A stretch of DNA of 64,000 bases from Chara braunii (taxonomy: Eukaryota > Streptophyta > Charophyceae > Charales > Characeae), in the NCBI GenBank assembly GCA_003427395.1, contig BFEA01000505.1, positions 896,304 through 960,303 on the forward strand. Direction: 5' to 3'. Of this stretch, positions 23,118 to 32,468 are shown piece after piece. The translations under genes were made by a program, and so were the position numbers. The notes under the pieces are model-generated. The model saw only the letters and a program-made list of their open reading frames with translations, was not told the origin of the DNA and ran no database searches. The stretch's first letter is position 1, and every line of letters begins with the position of its first letter.

Positions 23118-23924
23118 CTATCGCTGCCCCCTGAACAGATACCTCAGCTCCTCCAAGCCAACGTACCTGTTCTCTACGCGTCTATGACAATAGTAGATCA
23201 GATCGGCAGGCCTTAGACAATCTACCCAACAAGTAGCGTCGATTAAGTCTCTCAACGTCCCCTTATCCGGGGGTCCCCACCTCACGCAGATCGCGTACTA
23301 CGCCTCCCGAAATCGAGGCGCTGGCCCTAGCCAGAGCGCGTACAGCGTATGGTTAACTGCTCTAGTCAGGCAGTCTACTCTCCCGTAAGTTTGTTCTACG
23401 ACAAACGTAGGGAGAGCCAACCTTCAGCTCTCAACAGGATGGTAGACTGGGTGCGGGTACCCAATTACGACTCGAGCGGTGTACGGCCTCTCTCCTGCAA
23501 AAATCGTTAGTTGTCGTCTCACTATCGCTTCCACTAAGACTTCGTACTTCCACCAATCTCTGCTAACTCCGGCGAGTGTCAGCCCTATCTCTAAGTCTCG
23601 TGACTCGTCAAACACAAGATGCCCTATTCCCTCCCGTCGTCGAGGTATATCGAATCCTCTATCGTCCGTAATCATCGTCCACAAGAAAACGCCCTTAGCC
23701 AACCAAGTACCAAAGTGCCGAACCGACACACTAGCTATCTCCTCTAAGCGTACCGGAAGAGATACATCGTAACCCACACCCGTCTCTCTCGGCCCTATCA
23801 GCTCTCTCACTCTATAAGAATCCGAATCATGTGTCAAGACGTATGCCAACCACACATCCGAATCACTTCTCATCACGCTATCCGCCTCATTTCTACCTCC
23901 TCCTTCCAGTTCGCGTACGCACAC
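23118..23924 (-). pseudogene. Unrecognised module 3 of a three-module paralogous coding region
   Basis: Broken frame. The first ORF (23424-23924) has SDVWLAYVLTHDSDSYRVREL and ends just before RLALPTFVVEQTYGRV. That motif also appears as RLRVRVPTFVAEEVWG in module 2 and RLRAIVPAFVVDTVFGG in module 1, 1.17-1.18 kb apart. Downstream, with one TAG at the Tyr/Trp of REA-YAICVRWGPP, comes LIYYCHRRVENRYVGLEELRYL, which aligns with IYYSLQTAGLRWGDKRVQLVELIRYL in module 1. The second half is also in the plus-strand copy from 28223. Product unknown. Confidence 0.5.
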
Positions 23925-23929
23925 AAACC

Positions 23930-25119
23930 TCAGTCCATGTTCGCGTCTACCATGTCCACGTCTCCGTCACCTACGTCATGGTCCCAGGGTACGTCGCCCT
24001 GCCCCTGTGCCTGGGGGAGGTATCCCCAACCGTCCTCCGGTTGCGCCTCTCCACCTACGCTGTCCTCCTCAACAGCCTCTCGGGCAGCTCCACGATCATC
24101 CAATGCCAAATCTCCCCAGCCCTGGTCCTGATCCCCCCAAGGCTCTATATCATCAAAGGTGTCCCACTCTCTATCATCGGCCTGCCAGCCAAGATCCTCT
24201 CTCTCCGGGTATATCCGCGGATAGTGTTCCTCAATCTCCCAGATCGAGATGAGAGGGGCAGGTCTGTCCTTAGGTGTCTCGCTCAGGAGTCGACCTACGC
24301 CCTCCAAATAATCTCCGGGTCTCGGGACCTCCTCTCTAGGGCTAACCAAAATTTCGGAGGCTGGTAGCGAAAAAAGGACTTAGGGTCTCCGGCAGGTGCC
24401 AAGGCTCGTATGAACTCTATAAGTTAGAGCCCTCTCTCTCCGACAAAAGGTCCCGCGATGAACTGGGCGTAACTAATCCGATCTCTGTCCGCTAGCACTC
24501 TCCTCAATCCATCCAACTCGAGGTTGGCATGATAAGTCTCGGAAATACGGGTCAGACCCCAGACCTCCTCTGCTACAAACGTCGGAACCCTCACTCGCAG
24601 TCGCACACTGGGGAATGCAAAGATTCCTCCGATTCGGAGGGTCATCCTCACTATCCTAGTTGGCCCATACAAGGCCTCGGTCTCCTTGCGAACGCTCTCG
24701 ACAACCTCCGACAGGGTGGTCCTCGCCCCCTGCTCGCCTCGCCAATGATCATGGACTAGCCCCTCATAATGGACCGTCGCCTCTACCGCGTGCGAGTAAT
24801 AAATATGTCATATGGCCTCTATGCTCGTCGTTCCTGACACTCGCCACCGTTGGTTGTCCGACTCGAAGGTCTCAATCACATAGGACCATAAATGCACGTC
24901 GGGCTCCAACAACATCGATCTCCACCGGCTCTGAAGCCCAGATTCGCGTCCAACCACACTGGCCGGAAGATCGAACTCTAGTATGTTGGGTGTCACAGTC
25001 TCAGGAGGCCTAGACCATCTAGTGCTTCCGATCTGGAGTTCAAACCTGTCGACCTGCTCTATCATCGGATCATGCCCGCTGCTAACCGCCCGTAATGACT
25101 GGATCCACTCGATCGTCAC
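23930..25119 (-). pseudogene. Unrecognised module 2 of the paralogous coding region
   Basis: Frame pieces 24808-25119, 24424-24672 and 23930-24349. Ordered motifs: DVHLWSYVIETFESDNQRWRV (paralogous to module 3 DVWLAYVLTHDSDSYRV), RLRVRVPTFVAEEVWG, ISYAQFIAGPFVGERGL then, after one stop, LIEFIRAL (paralogous to the IYY...LVELIRYL segment). It ends with a long acidic, Trp/Gly/Asp-rich region (24349-23930). Module 1 has an equivalent acidic region at ~25370-25270. Not recognised. Confidence 0.45.
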
Positions 25120-25249
25120 TCCTCTCTCGTACTATCGTCAGGATAACTCTCTCATTAATAGCTCTCGCATCCAAAAGCCTCCTCGCGCGTGCCTCTACAC
25201 ACCATCTCCTAGGCCCAGATAGCGACTCCTATCCTAGGAAAGTGAGCGT

Positions 25250-26024
25250 CGGTGACGTCAATCTTCTCCCCCGACTCAGCACTCTCGCTCTCGGAGTCAA
25301 TCCAGTCCGTCTCCCAGGCCTCCCCGTCGTCCTCACTAATCCACCCGTCCTCGTTCGGCTCGTCCTCTATACGGTATGGAGGGAGTCCTATCGCACGGTA
25401 ATATCATGACAGCTGGTAATCATATATCAGAAGTCCAGCATCCTCACTCCACCAGCTGCCCCAATCCACTGAGAAAAGTCTGCTTATGTACGTAAAATAC
25501 TCGGGCCCAGCCCGAAGCTCCCGCTCCAATAAGTCTCACACGTACGAGGGCGGGGGTACTCCCCTCTGGTACTCGTCCCCTAAGTAGCGGATCAGCTCTA
25601 CCAGTTGAACCCTCTTGTCTCCCCAGCGAAGGCCCGCAGTCTGAAGGGAGTAATATATGCAGCAAGCGTTAAGACTTCCTTTAGCGAAGAGCTCAAGCTC
25701 TCTGAACGTAAGGTAAGTCTCAACTAAGCCTCATACCCCTCCGAAGACTGTGTCTACCACGAAAGCGGGGACAATCGCTCTCAAACGGGTCCCTAAATAT
25801 GGAAAAAAGACGTCTCGTGCTATCAAGAGATCCCCCGTAATAGCAAGGGGAGGTCGCCTGTGGAACAAGGTCGACAGGTCCTGCTCGTCATCCGCCCGAA
25901 ACGCATCAACCTCCTCCTGCAAATACCGTAGGGCTCTACTGATAATCAAACTCGTCCCCCACGTCACGAGACTCAAGGCAGCCTCTTTGGCCGTCTCCTC
26001 CCCCAGATACAGGTAGACCCTCAC
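25250..26024 (-). pseudogene. Unrecognised module 1 of the paralogous coding region
   Basis: Starts in an open frame (25731-26024) with VYLYLGEETAKEAALSLVTW and RLRAIVPAFVVDTVFGG. After stops the same strand reads CCIYYSLQTAGLRWGDKRVQ and LVELIRYLGDEYQRG, then FTYISRLFSVDWGSWW and an acidic stretch (~25370-25270) rich in Glu/Asp/Ser. Several in-frame stops break it. It is the 5'-most recognisable part of the region; nothing coding is evident between 26030 and 26300. The motif order matches modules 2 and 3. Confidence 0.45.
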
Positions 26025-26338
26025 TAGTTCACCCGTCAGATCTCCCCACTCTCCCCTCGGGTGCTCGCTGTATGTCCACAGTCAAGCATCAGAGGACAAG
26101 AGGACAGATTTTCACCGGAACTGCCCCTCGTGCCAATCAGTGGGTCGTGCGGCGAATGTAAGCTCTACCAAGTCCCCCTCTATGAGCTTTGGGGGTTCTA
26201 TCTCCCACGCACGATCAACCTCCTATACCTCAATGACCTCGGACTGCCACATCCGATCTAGCTACCGTACGTATAGAAGGCCCTAAAGAGTTCGTGGGAA
26301 GAGCAGGAAGAAGGAGAAACTATGAATTCTTAGAATAA

Positions 26339-27345
26339 TTTCGGCAGCGCTTCGCCTCCCCCCGTTGGGATGGGGTTTGGGAGGCGGTCCCTGAATAAGA
26401 GCTGCCTAACTATATCCTATACGGGTCCTAGAGTAGCCTAGATAGCTAGAGTGCAGAATTTTGAACTCGAATCGGGCCAACAAGCCTTATATTCGAATTT
26501 TCGCGAATACAAGGCACGTGCACAATTCGAGGGAATCCTACCTATTGCCCCTCGGACGCCCTCTCGGCCAAGAGACCCTTCCTAATAGACATAACCAAGA
26601 GAAAACAACCCGTACACGCTCTTCTCCCGATTTTCTAAGCCGTTTTGTTAATTTTTTGGGATTCAATTAGTTTACATTAACAAGAATTGCTTCCTATCAA
26701 GAAGTGTCCGCTGGCGCGCGCTCAGCGCATATTGGTACGTGAGGTAAACCCCAACGAGTGACGCGGTAAGTGCGTACCTCTTTTTAGCTTTCACTTTCGA
26801 TTTATTTTTTATTTATATCAATTAAATACAAAAAAAATAATTTTAACTATCGAAAATTTCCTTTTTTGGCCTCAAACCCTCGGAAGATCTAGTAGTTTCG
26901 CCCGACCTCTGGTTACTCCAACTTTTATTTCCCTTCCTTCTCTAGGGAATTTTTTTGTATTTTCCTATTATAATTTAAAGAAAATGTATTTAATTAGGAT
27001 AAAATCCCTTTCCTTATTTATATATACTACGTCTAATATATCTATAAGTTCGTCGAGTTTGAAGACCTTTTAGGAGTAAGAATGAATTTTAGGAAATTTA
27101 TTAAAATTTTAGCAACACTTCGCCTCCTCCCGTTGGGATGGGGTTCGGGCAAAGCCCACAACAAACGCTGTCGGAGGGGGGAAAATAAGAGGAATAATGA
27201 AAAAATGGTAAACTGATTTTTACTTGATTTTAAACTATTTTTATCAAGTAATTAGCAAAAATTCAGAAAAAATATGAATTAAAAAAAAAAACATTGGCAA
27301 CAGTTCCCCTCCCCCCGTGGGGATGGGGTTCGGGACAGTTGTCCC
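26339..27345 (+). repeat. Three dispersed GC hairpin motifs in AT-rich spacer
   Basis: Motif GGCARCRCTTCGCCTCC followed by CCCGTTGGGATGGGGTT[CT]GGG occurs at 26339-26390, 27106-27160 and 27291-27345. Each is followed by its own small stem: GGG...CCC, GGGC/GCCC, and GGGACA/GTCCC. A related start (ATTTCGGCAGCGCTTCCC) occurs in the ~122-bp array of copies A-C. The rest of 26300-28150 is AT-rich without a gene. Confidence 0.65.
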
Positions 27346-27555
27346 TTAATCCGTTCCCAAAAAGGATATGCGAGGCAATTTTAAATTATTAAAATTGGAA
27401 AATACTATTCTCAATTAATTTTTAAATATTTTTTATTAATTTTAACCAATAAAATAAATAAAAAATACCGAAAAGTACAAAATTGAAGGTGTTTGTGAGC
27501 GCCTTCTAGATTCTGGTTTTAATATAATATTAGGGGTTGCTCTCGTCTCCTAAAG

Positions 27556-27622
27556 TCCTAATTAGGGTTTAACATAATTAGGGTTTTCCCTAATTAGGGT
27601 TTTCCTAATTAGGGTTTTAGGA
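27556..27622 (+). repeat. Short array of palindromic CCTAATTAGGGTTTT units
   Basis: Four imperfect units, ~18-bp period. TAATTAGGGTTT resembles plant telomere-box words (AGGGTTT) but the units are not a telomeric repeat. Confidence 0.7.
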
Positions 27623-28222
27623 TCTTGCGTGCGACTGCACGCTCACCAGAAACCCCGTATTGACGTACGAAATTTTCCGCTAGGTTCTACTAGGTTTATA
27701 GAAAAAAACTCATTGGATTACTTTCCTTTATTTCTTTTCCTTTTAATTTTAATTAAATTACAAAAAAAAAAAATCCCCTTAATTTCTTTCCTTTTTCTTA
27801 TCTGTTGGAGTTTGTCGTTTCCACAAACGGAGTCTGTTTTTTCCGATTAAAATCTCAAAATGTCGGGAATTTTTTTCTGGACAACTTTGGTTCAAGGGGC
27901 TTTCCCCAAATTTTTGTAAATAATGAAAAGGGAAAATGACAAATTACGAATTAATAATTATAAAAAATAAAGAAAATTATTTTCCAAAAAATCTAGCTGT
28001 TAGATTTTACCGAAAGAGGTCTCAAAATGTTCGCCTCGCCGAGAGGACGAACTTTGACCATGGTGCGGCTCGCCCAAAAAACGCGCGGATCCAGAGATAT
28101 TTCAAAGAAACTAAATAAAAAAATATCAAAAAATAAAAACTAATCAAGAAACAGACTAATTAGTGTTTTGACCAATCAGCCCGTGCAACCCCGTTGGTTG
28201 GGGAAGTTCGTGGCCTTAATTT

Positions 28223-28415
28223 CGGGAGGCATACTACGCGATCTGCGTGAGGTGGGGACCTCCAGATGAGGAGACGTTGAGAGACCTGATCGACGCTACT
28301 TGTTGGGTAGATTGTCTGAGGCCTGCCGATCTGATCTACTATTGTCATAGACGCGTAGAGGACAGGTACGTTGGCTTGGAGGAGCTGAGGTATCTATTCG
28401 AGGGCTAGCGATAGG
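28223..28415 (+). pseudogene. ORF a fragment (copy D2)
   Basis: No ATG, but an uninterrupted frame reads REAYYAICVRWGPPDEETL, a Cys/Trp segment and then ADLIYYCHRRVEDRY, GLEELRYLFEG before a stop. It is the same protein as the end of module 3 (23118 onward, minus strand), where one codon is a stop. Left homology between copies begins at ~28217, so D2 is 5'-truncated. Confidence 0.5.
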
Positions 28416-28422
28416 AGGCATG

Positions 28423-28701
28423 CACTGACGGGCGACTACGGGGGTTAATGTGAGCAGACAATTAGTGAATAAAGGTTACACGGTGACTGTCTTACTCAGA
28501 GCACACATAGACGAGGACGTGGCAGAGCACGAGTATTTTCTACAAGCCAGAGAATTCATTCGTGAATACCGACCAGGAGTCCTCGCGTGTGTGACTTTCC
28601 AGACAGAGATAACGTACAAAGTGATGGTATGGTCGGTTGGGTAACTGCGTGCGGAATTGTTCTTTGACGAGTCGGTAGCTGAAGCTCGGAGTAAGATCTG
28701 A
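28423..28701 (+). pseudogene. ORF b (copy D2)
   Basis: Counterpart of 22831-23112. The start region is damaged (ATG CAC TGA) and one more stop follows VWSVG. Shared motifs are VTVLLRAHIDED and VLACVTFQTEITYKV. Unrecognised family. Confidence 0.45.
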
Positions 28702-28739
28702 AAGGTGCTTGGGGCTTGGAGAGAGATGGGTCGTAGACG

Positions 28740-29099
28740 ATGACAGATCTAGATGAGAGAATAAAGAGAGTCGAAGATCAAATTATAAAACCGGTGGTAA
28801 AACAAGTTAAGGAACCCGGCATCAAGATTCAAGATTGTGGGCCTAGCAAGAGTGAGAGGGAGTTGCGTAGGATAGAAGCATCGACGAGGGCATTAGAGAG
28901 ACTTTTTAGAGAGGATAGAGAATTCTTCGGAAGATGGCGTCTAGATTTTCTGGAGAGCGTAAAGGGGAGAGATCATAGTAGTCGGGAACAGGAGGGGTCA
29001 CTTGAGTCGACGGGGAGGAAAGAGGAGTTGTCATAGGCTGCAACATCGAAGGAAAAAACAAATGTTGAAGGGACGTCGGGCAATGAAGGGAGACGATGA
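28740..29099 (+). pseudogene. Coiled-coil ORF c (copy D2), one internal stop
   Basis: Begins MTDLDERIKRVEDQIIKPVV; heptad-like, with RRIEASTRALERLF and EDREFFGRWRLDFLESVKG. A TAG at 29034-29036 interrupts the Ser/Glu tail. The natural TGA (29097-29099) overlaps the ATG of ORF d (29096) as ATGA, exactly as in D1. The CAA that is a stop in D1 is intact here, so the two copies decayed independently. Confidence 0.55.
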
Positions 29100-29938
29100 G
29101 CTTTGAAAAGTACTCTATGCGTATTGTAGGGAGGTCGGATGGACCAGTCGCTTGTGTAGTGATGCAATTGGTTCACCTGGAAAGACTCATCGTAATTGAA
29201 GAAGTGGAATGTACTCGTCGAGCTGTGCAGAAAGCGCAAGTGACCGGACTCGGGTAGGAGAGGGAAGCGCGTGTCTGATCAACTACTCGTTGTACGTGTC
29301 TCCCTTCAATGAGTGGCCCTTGAGTAGGGCGTGGCACGAGACCCCTAGAGAGGCTGAGAAACTCCTAGAAAGTGAGGCGGAAGTGGTTGAAGATTTAGCA
29401 AAGATCATAGTAGAGAGTTCCATTCTCAGAATGTTCAAAGCACACAACCAATACTGGAGCGAGTACCTTAAGACCTTAGCAGATATTGAAGATTTTGGAG
29501 ATATAGACGATTTCGAGACATTCTACGAATTCTTGGAGTATTCTACGGACAGAGTCCTGGTGGCTTTAGCGTTAGTCTTAATGGAATGTTTGGTGGTTCA
29601 TGAAGACGGATGCGAGATGTCACTACCGGAGGTGGAGTTAGCGCGATGGAGGCGGAAGTTTTCAGGATGGAGCGGACCCAGTAAACTTAAGCACGAAAAA
29701 GTCCTTCAAGATTTAAGCGCTATTAGCAGACGGGAAATCTTTCCTTAGGCAAACAACGGTCAGAATAGGAATCTGTTTTATGTAATAACAGCCATTTCGT
29801 TAAAACGGACATATTATTTTTTTTGAATGAAATCAAAACTGACTTTTTTTGCCAAAATCCGATCAGATTTTTTTGCTCCTGGGAGTCCCAGAACGCCGGA
29901 CCCCCTACATGTATCTGGTTAATGGTTGAGACCAGATA

Positions 29939-29975
<37 letters not shown>

Positions 29976-29989
29976 GGTTGAGACCAGAT

Positions 29990-30025
<36 letters not shown>

Positions 30026-30426
30026 GTATCTGGTCTCAACCATGGACCATATACATGTAAGGGGTCCGGCGTTCTGCAGGAGCAAAAAATTCCGACCGGA
30101 TTTTGGCAAAAAAAGTCAGTTTTGATTTCGTTCAAAACATATAATATGTCCGTTTTGACGAAATGCCTGTTTAATGACCGTATACTTTTCCGACTTCGGA
30201 ATGTAGCACGTAGGTATATATTTACGTAGAGAGCAAGAGGAGTTTTGTGTCTATACGTGGTGTTGGAGGATAAGCGAGTGGAAGCTGAGGGAAGAGAGAA
30301 AGAGATTAGAGGACTTGGGAAAGATTGTCGAGGTCTGCGACGATATCTCGATTTTTGACGGTCTGCCTAGGCCGCCGATCCCGTATAGAGGACTGGAGCA
30401 GAATGGATAGGAGCCGACAGTAGACT
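29096..30426 (+). pseudogene. ORFs d and e (copy D2), split by the foldback insertion
   Basis: ORF d starts at 29096 and shifts frame near 29200. It then reads GEGSACLINYSLYVSP, FKAHNQYWSEYLKTL and DDFETFYEFLE. The d stop seen in D1 (TAG) is TTG here, and an indel lets the frame run on into KVLQDLSAISRREIFP, the start of ORF e. The 385-bp element at 29787-30171 then interrupts e; its remainder (30172-30426) matches D1 up to the LPRPPIPYRG region. Unrecognised family. Confidence 0.5.
29787..30171. mobile_element. 385-bp foldback/MITE-like element with TAAT target duplication
   Basis: Arms of ~170 bp are inverted copies of each other: AACAGCCATTTCG at the left end and CGAAATGCCTGTT at the right. 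The centre has two long T runs (~29941-29972 and ~29994-30025). TAAT lies on both sides (29783-29786 and 30172-30175), and copy D1 has the uninterrupted site ATGTAATGACT. No transposase is present. The family could be one of several DNA transposon groups with a 3-4-bp duplication. Confidence 0.88.
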
Positions 30427-30631
30427 TCGCCACGACAGTCAGGACGAAGGGTGACCACATGAAGACGGTAAAGAACGCATAGGATGAAGGAATGAGTGAA
30501 GGGAGAGTTATCTCTGATTGCGAATTGCAGTCAAGAAGAGAAAGATTTCTTGCTGGAAACATACCATCCGAGGAGAGACTAGAGACTATCTGTGGACTTT
30601 TGATTTCCCTAGAGGAGAGAAGCGATTCCAT

Positions 30632-30927
30632 ATGAGGTAGAGAGGTACGAGTTTGTGGATAGCGGATGGGAGGAGATACGTTTATATGTGATGACTGTCA
30701 GGTTTATCCATTTAGACGTATATGATGTGAGGATCTACCTACCTGCGGAGAAAGGAATAGATCTTGTGTACGACCGATGTTGGGAACGAGCAGAAGAGAT
30801 TGTAGAAGCCGCAAGAGATAGATTACTATCGTTAGGGAGAAGCGTTAACTGGAGCACGCGGATAACGATCTTGGAGGGCTTCCTAAACCCCCAACTCCGT
30901 GTCAGATTGCGCAGAAGAGAAACTTAG
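30632..30927 (+). pseudogene. Second, diverged copy of ORF e domain (copy D2)
   Basis: Contains IPYEVERY, YVMTVRF, VRIYLPAEKG and VYDRCWERAEEIVEAA, aligning with FPYEVVRY, YVMTVYF, VGIYLPRE and VYTRCWRIA of ORF e. It lies ~200 bp after the first e domain, joined by a frame encoding an Arg/Glu-rich linker (~30420-30630). A tandem paralogous pair of an unrecognised domain. Confidence 0.5.
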
Positions 30928-30936
30928 GGACTATGA

Positions 30937-32346
30937 TTGAACTCGCCTTACGACATAAGAAGGTTGATGGCAAGAGGAGGTGAGTACCCGATGGTAGGAG
31001 CCAACACCGTACGGCAGGGATTGGGCGATCAGGAGATGAGGACAACTTTCGATTTACAAACGCGACTGCGAGCTTGTACTCACGAGGAGTTACGCGCTAT
31101 AGGGACTGCGATTTGTAGGGGAGTCAAGAGTCCGGAGACAGGAGTGTTAGAGGTCAGGAGAGGTGTCGCCTGCATAGAAGGACAGGATGGACGACTTTTC
31201 CTCGACACTGGGATAGTAGGTGTCGAAGGGACACACGGGATCCGAGACGACACCGGAAGACTGGTGGCGATATTGAGGGGAGTCGAGAGTTAGATTTAGG
31301 CATTTAGAGATCGACAGGACCGGTTCTGACATTAGGTCCGGGCTGCCTGTTCGAGGGGTGAGGACAGTAGACCCCCGATATAGGCTCAAGCCAAAAAGGG
31401 GAGTAAAGTGTATGGAGTCTGACACGATGGGACTACATCTAAATGAGGAACAACAGACCGTTGCATACTGAGCATCACCGGATCGTGCTCTGCGAGACCT
31501 CAAAGAGTGTATCAGGCAGAACGCCCCTTTGAGGTATGTAGAGCAACCCGACGACGGAGAGCCGGAGGTAATGGCCTATCCGGTCGCCACAGAGCCAAGC
31601 AAGGTCGCTACGGTGGTGCGGATGAAGAGTCGAACCGAACCTCCGAGTTTTCGATGAGAGTCAGTTATTGGACGTTCACCTACGTATGAACGAAGAGACG
31701 ATAGAGGTGACCGAAGAAGAGATGACTGGAGGGACCAGTACATTAGGGAGCAGCTCTAGAGAGACAGAGAGAGGGCCGCACCGCCCAAGCGAATTTACGA
31801 CCCTCAGACAGGCGAGTCGCACTCCCTACCCTACGAGACGAGAGACAGGTTCATCATCTCACACCAACCTTCGGAGTTAGACACCAGACCCCCCATTTTC
31901 AAGGGATATAGCATCACTAAGTATCTTGAGAAGTGGGAGTTGCACGCATACCGTACTCAATGGTCGGAGGATAAAATCATAGATAACTTCTTATTTAACA
32001 CCGACCCAAGTTTGAGTCAAGTGATTAAAGAAGCCTGACCAAAAGATAGACGCTGGACTATGTACAAGGCCAGTCTCTACGACCTTTTCAAGCTAGAAGA
32101 TGTCAAGTATTCGATCCGAGACTTGGAGCTGATGACTCAGGGTGAGGATGAGAGTGTCCGGGCCTTTGGAAGGCGATTCCAGAAGATATCCGACGCCCTT
32201 ATTGCCAAAGGGAAGTTGTCGGAGGTCGAGAGGTGCACGATCTTCATCGACCGACTGCCCAAAGGGAAGCAGAAGGAAGTACTGAGAGACATGCCTCACG
32301 ACAAGTTAGATTTTGCGACGGTACTCAAGTTGATGATGAAGGCGTA
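30937..32346 (+). pseudogene. G2 gag (capsid region), broken
   Basis: The N-terminal ORF (30937-31293) is unrecognised and followed by stops. From ~31890 the frame reads FKGYSITKYLEKWELHA, a stop (TGA ~32037), then WTMYKASLYDLFKLED, SVRAFGRRFQKISDALI and RCTIFIDRLPKGKQKEV. These fit the retrotransposon gag capsid pattern (W...L...Y..LF, then the R-F..I motif). It lies directly upstream of the nucleocapsid/protease frame. The domain call rests on pattern and context. Confidence 0.7.
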
Positions 32347-32468
32347 GGCCGATGACTACAAGGATTTAGTCTGGAGGGGTATGCAGCGTCGGGATTTCTC
32401 CCTCTAGGGAGTACGGGACGGATAGGTGCCTAGACTTTAACGACCTGCCTTGGGCAGAGCGACGATAT

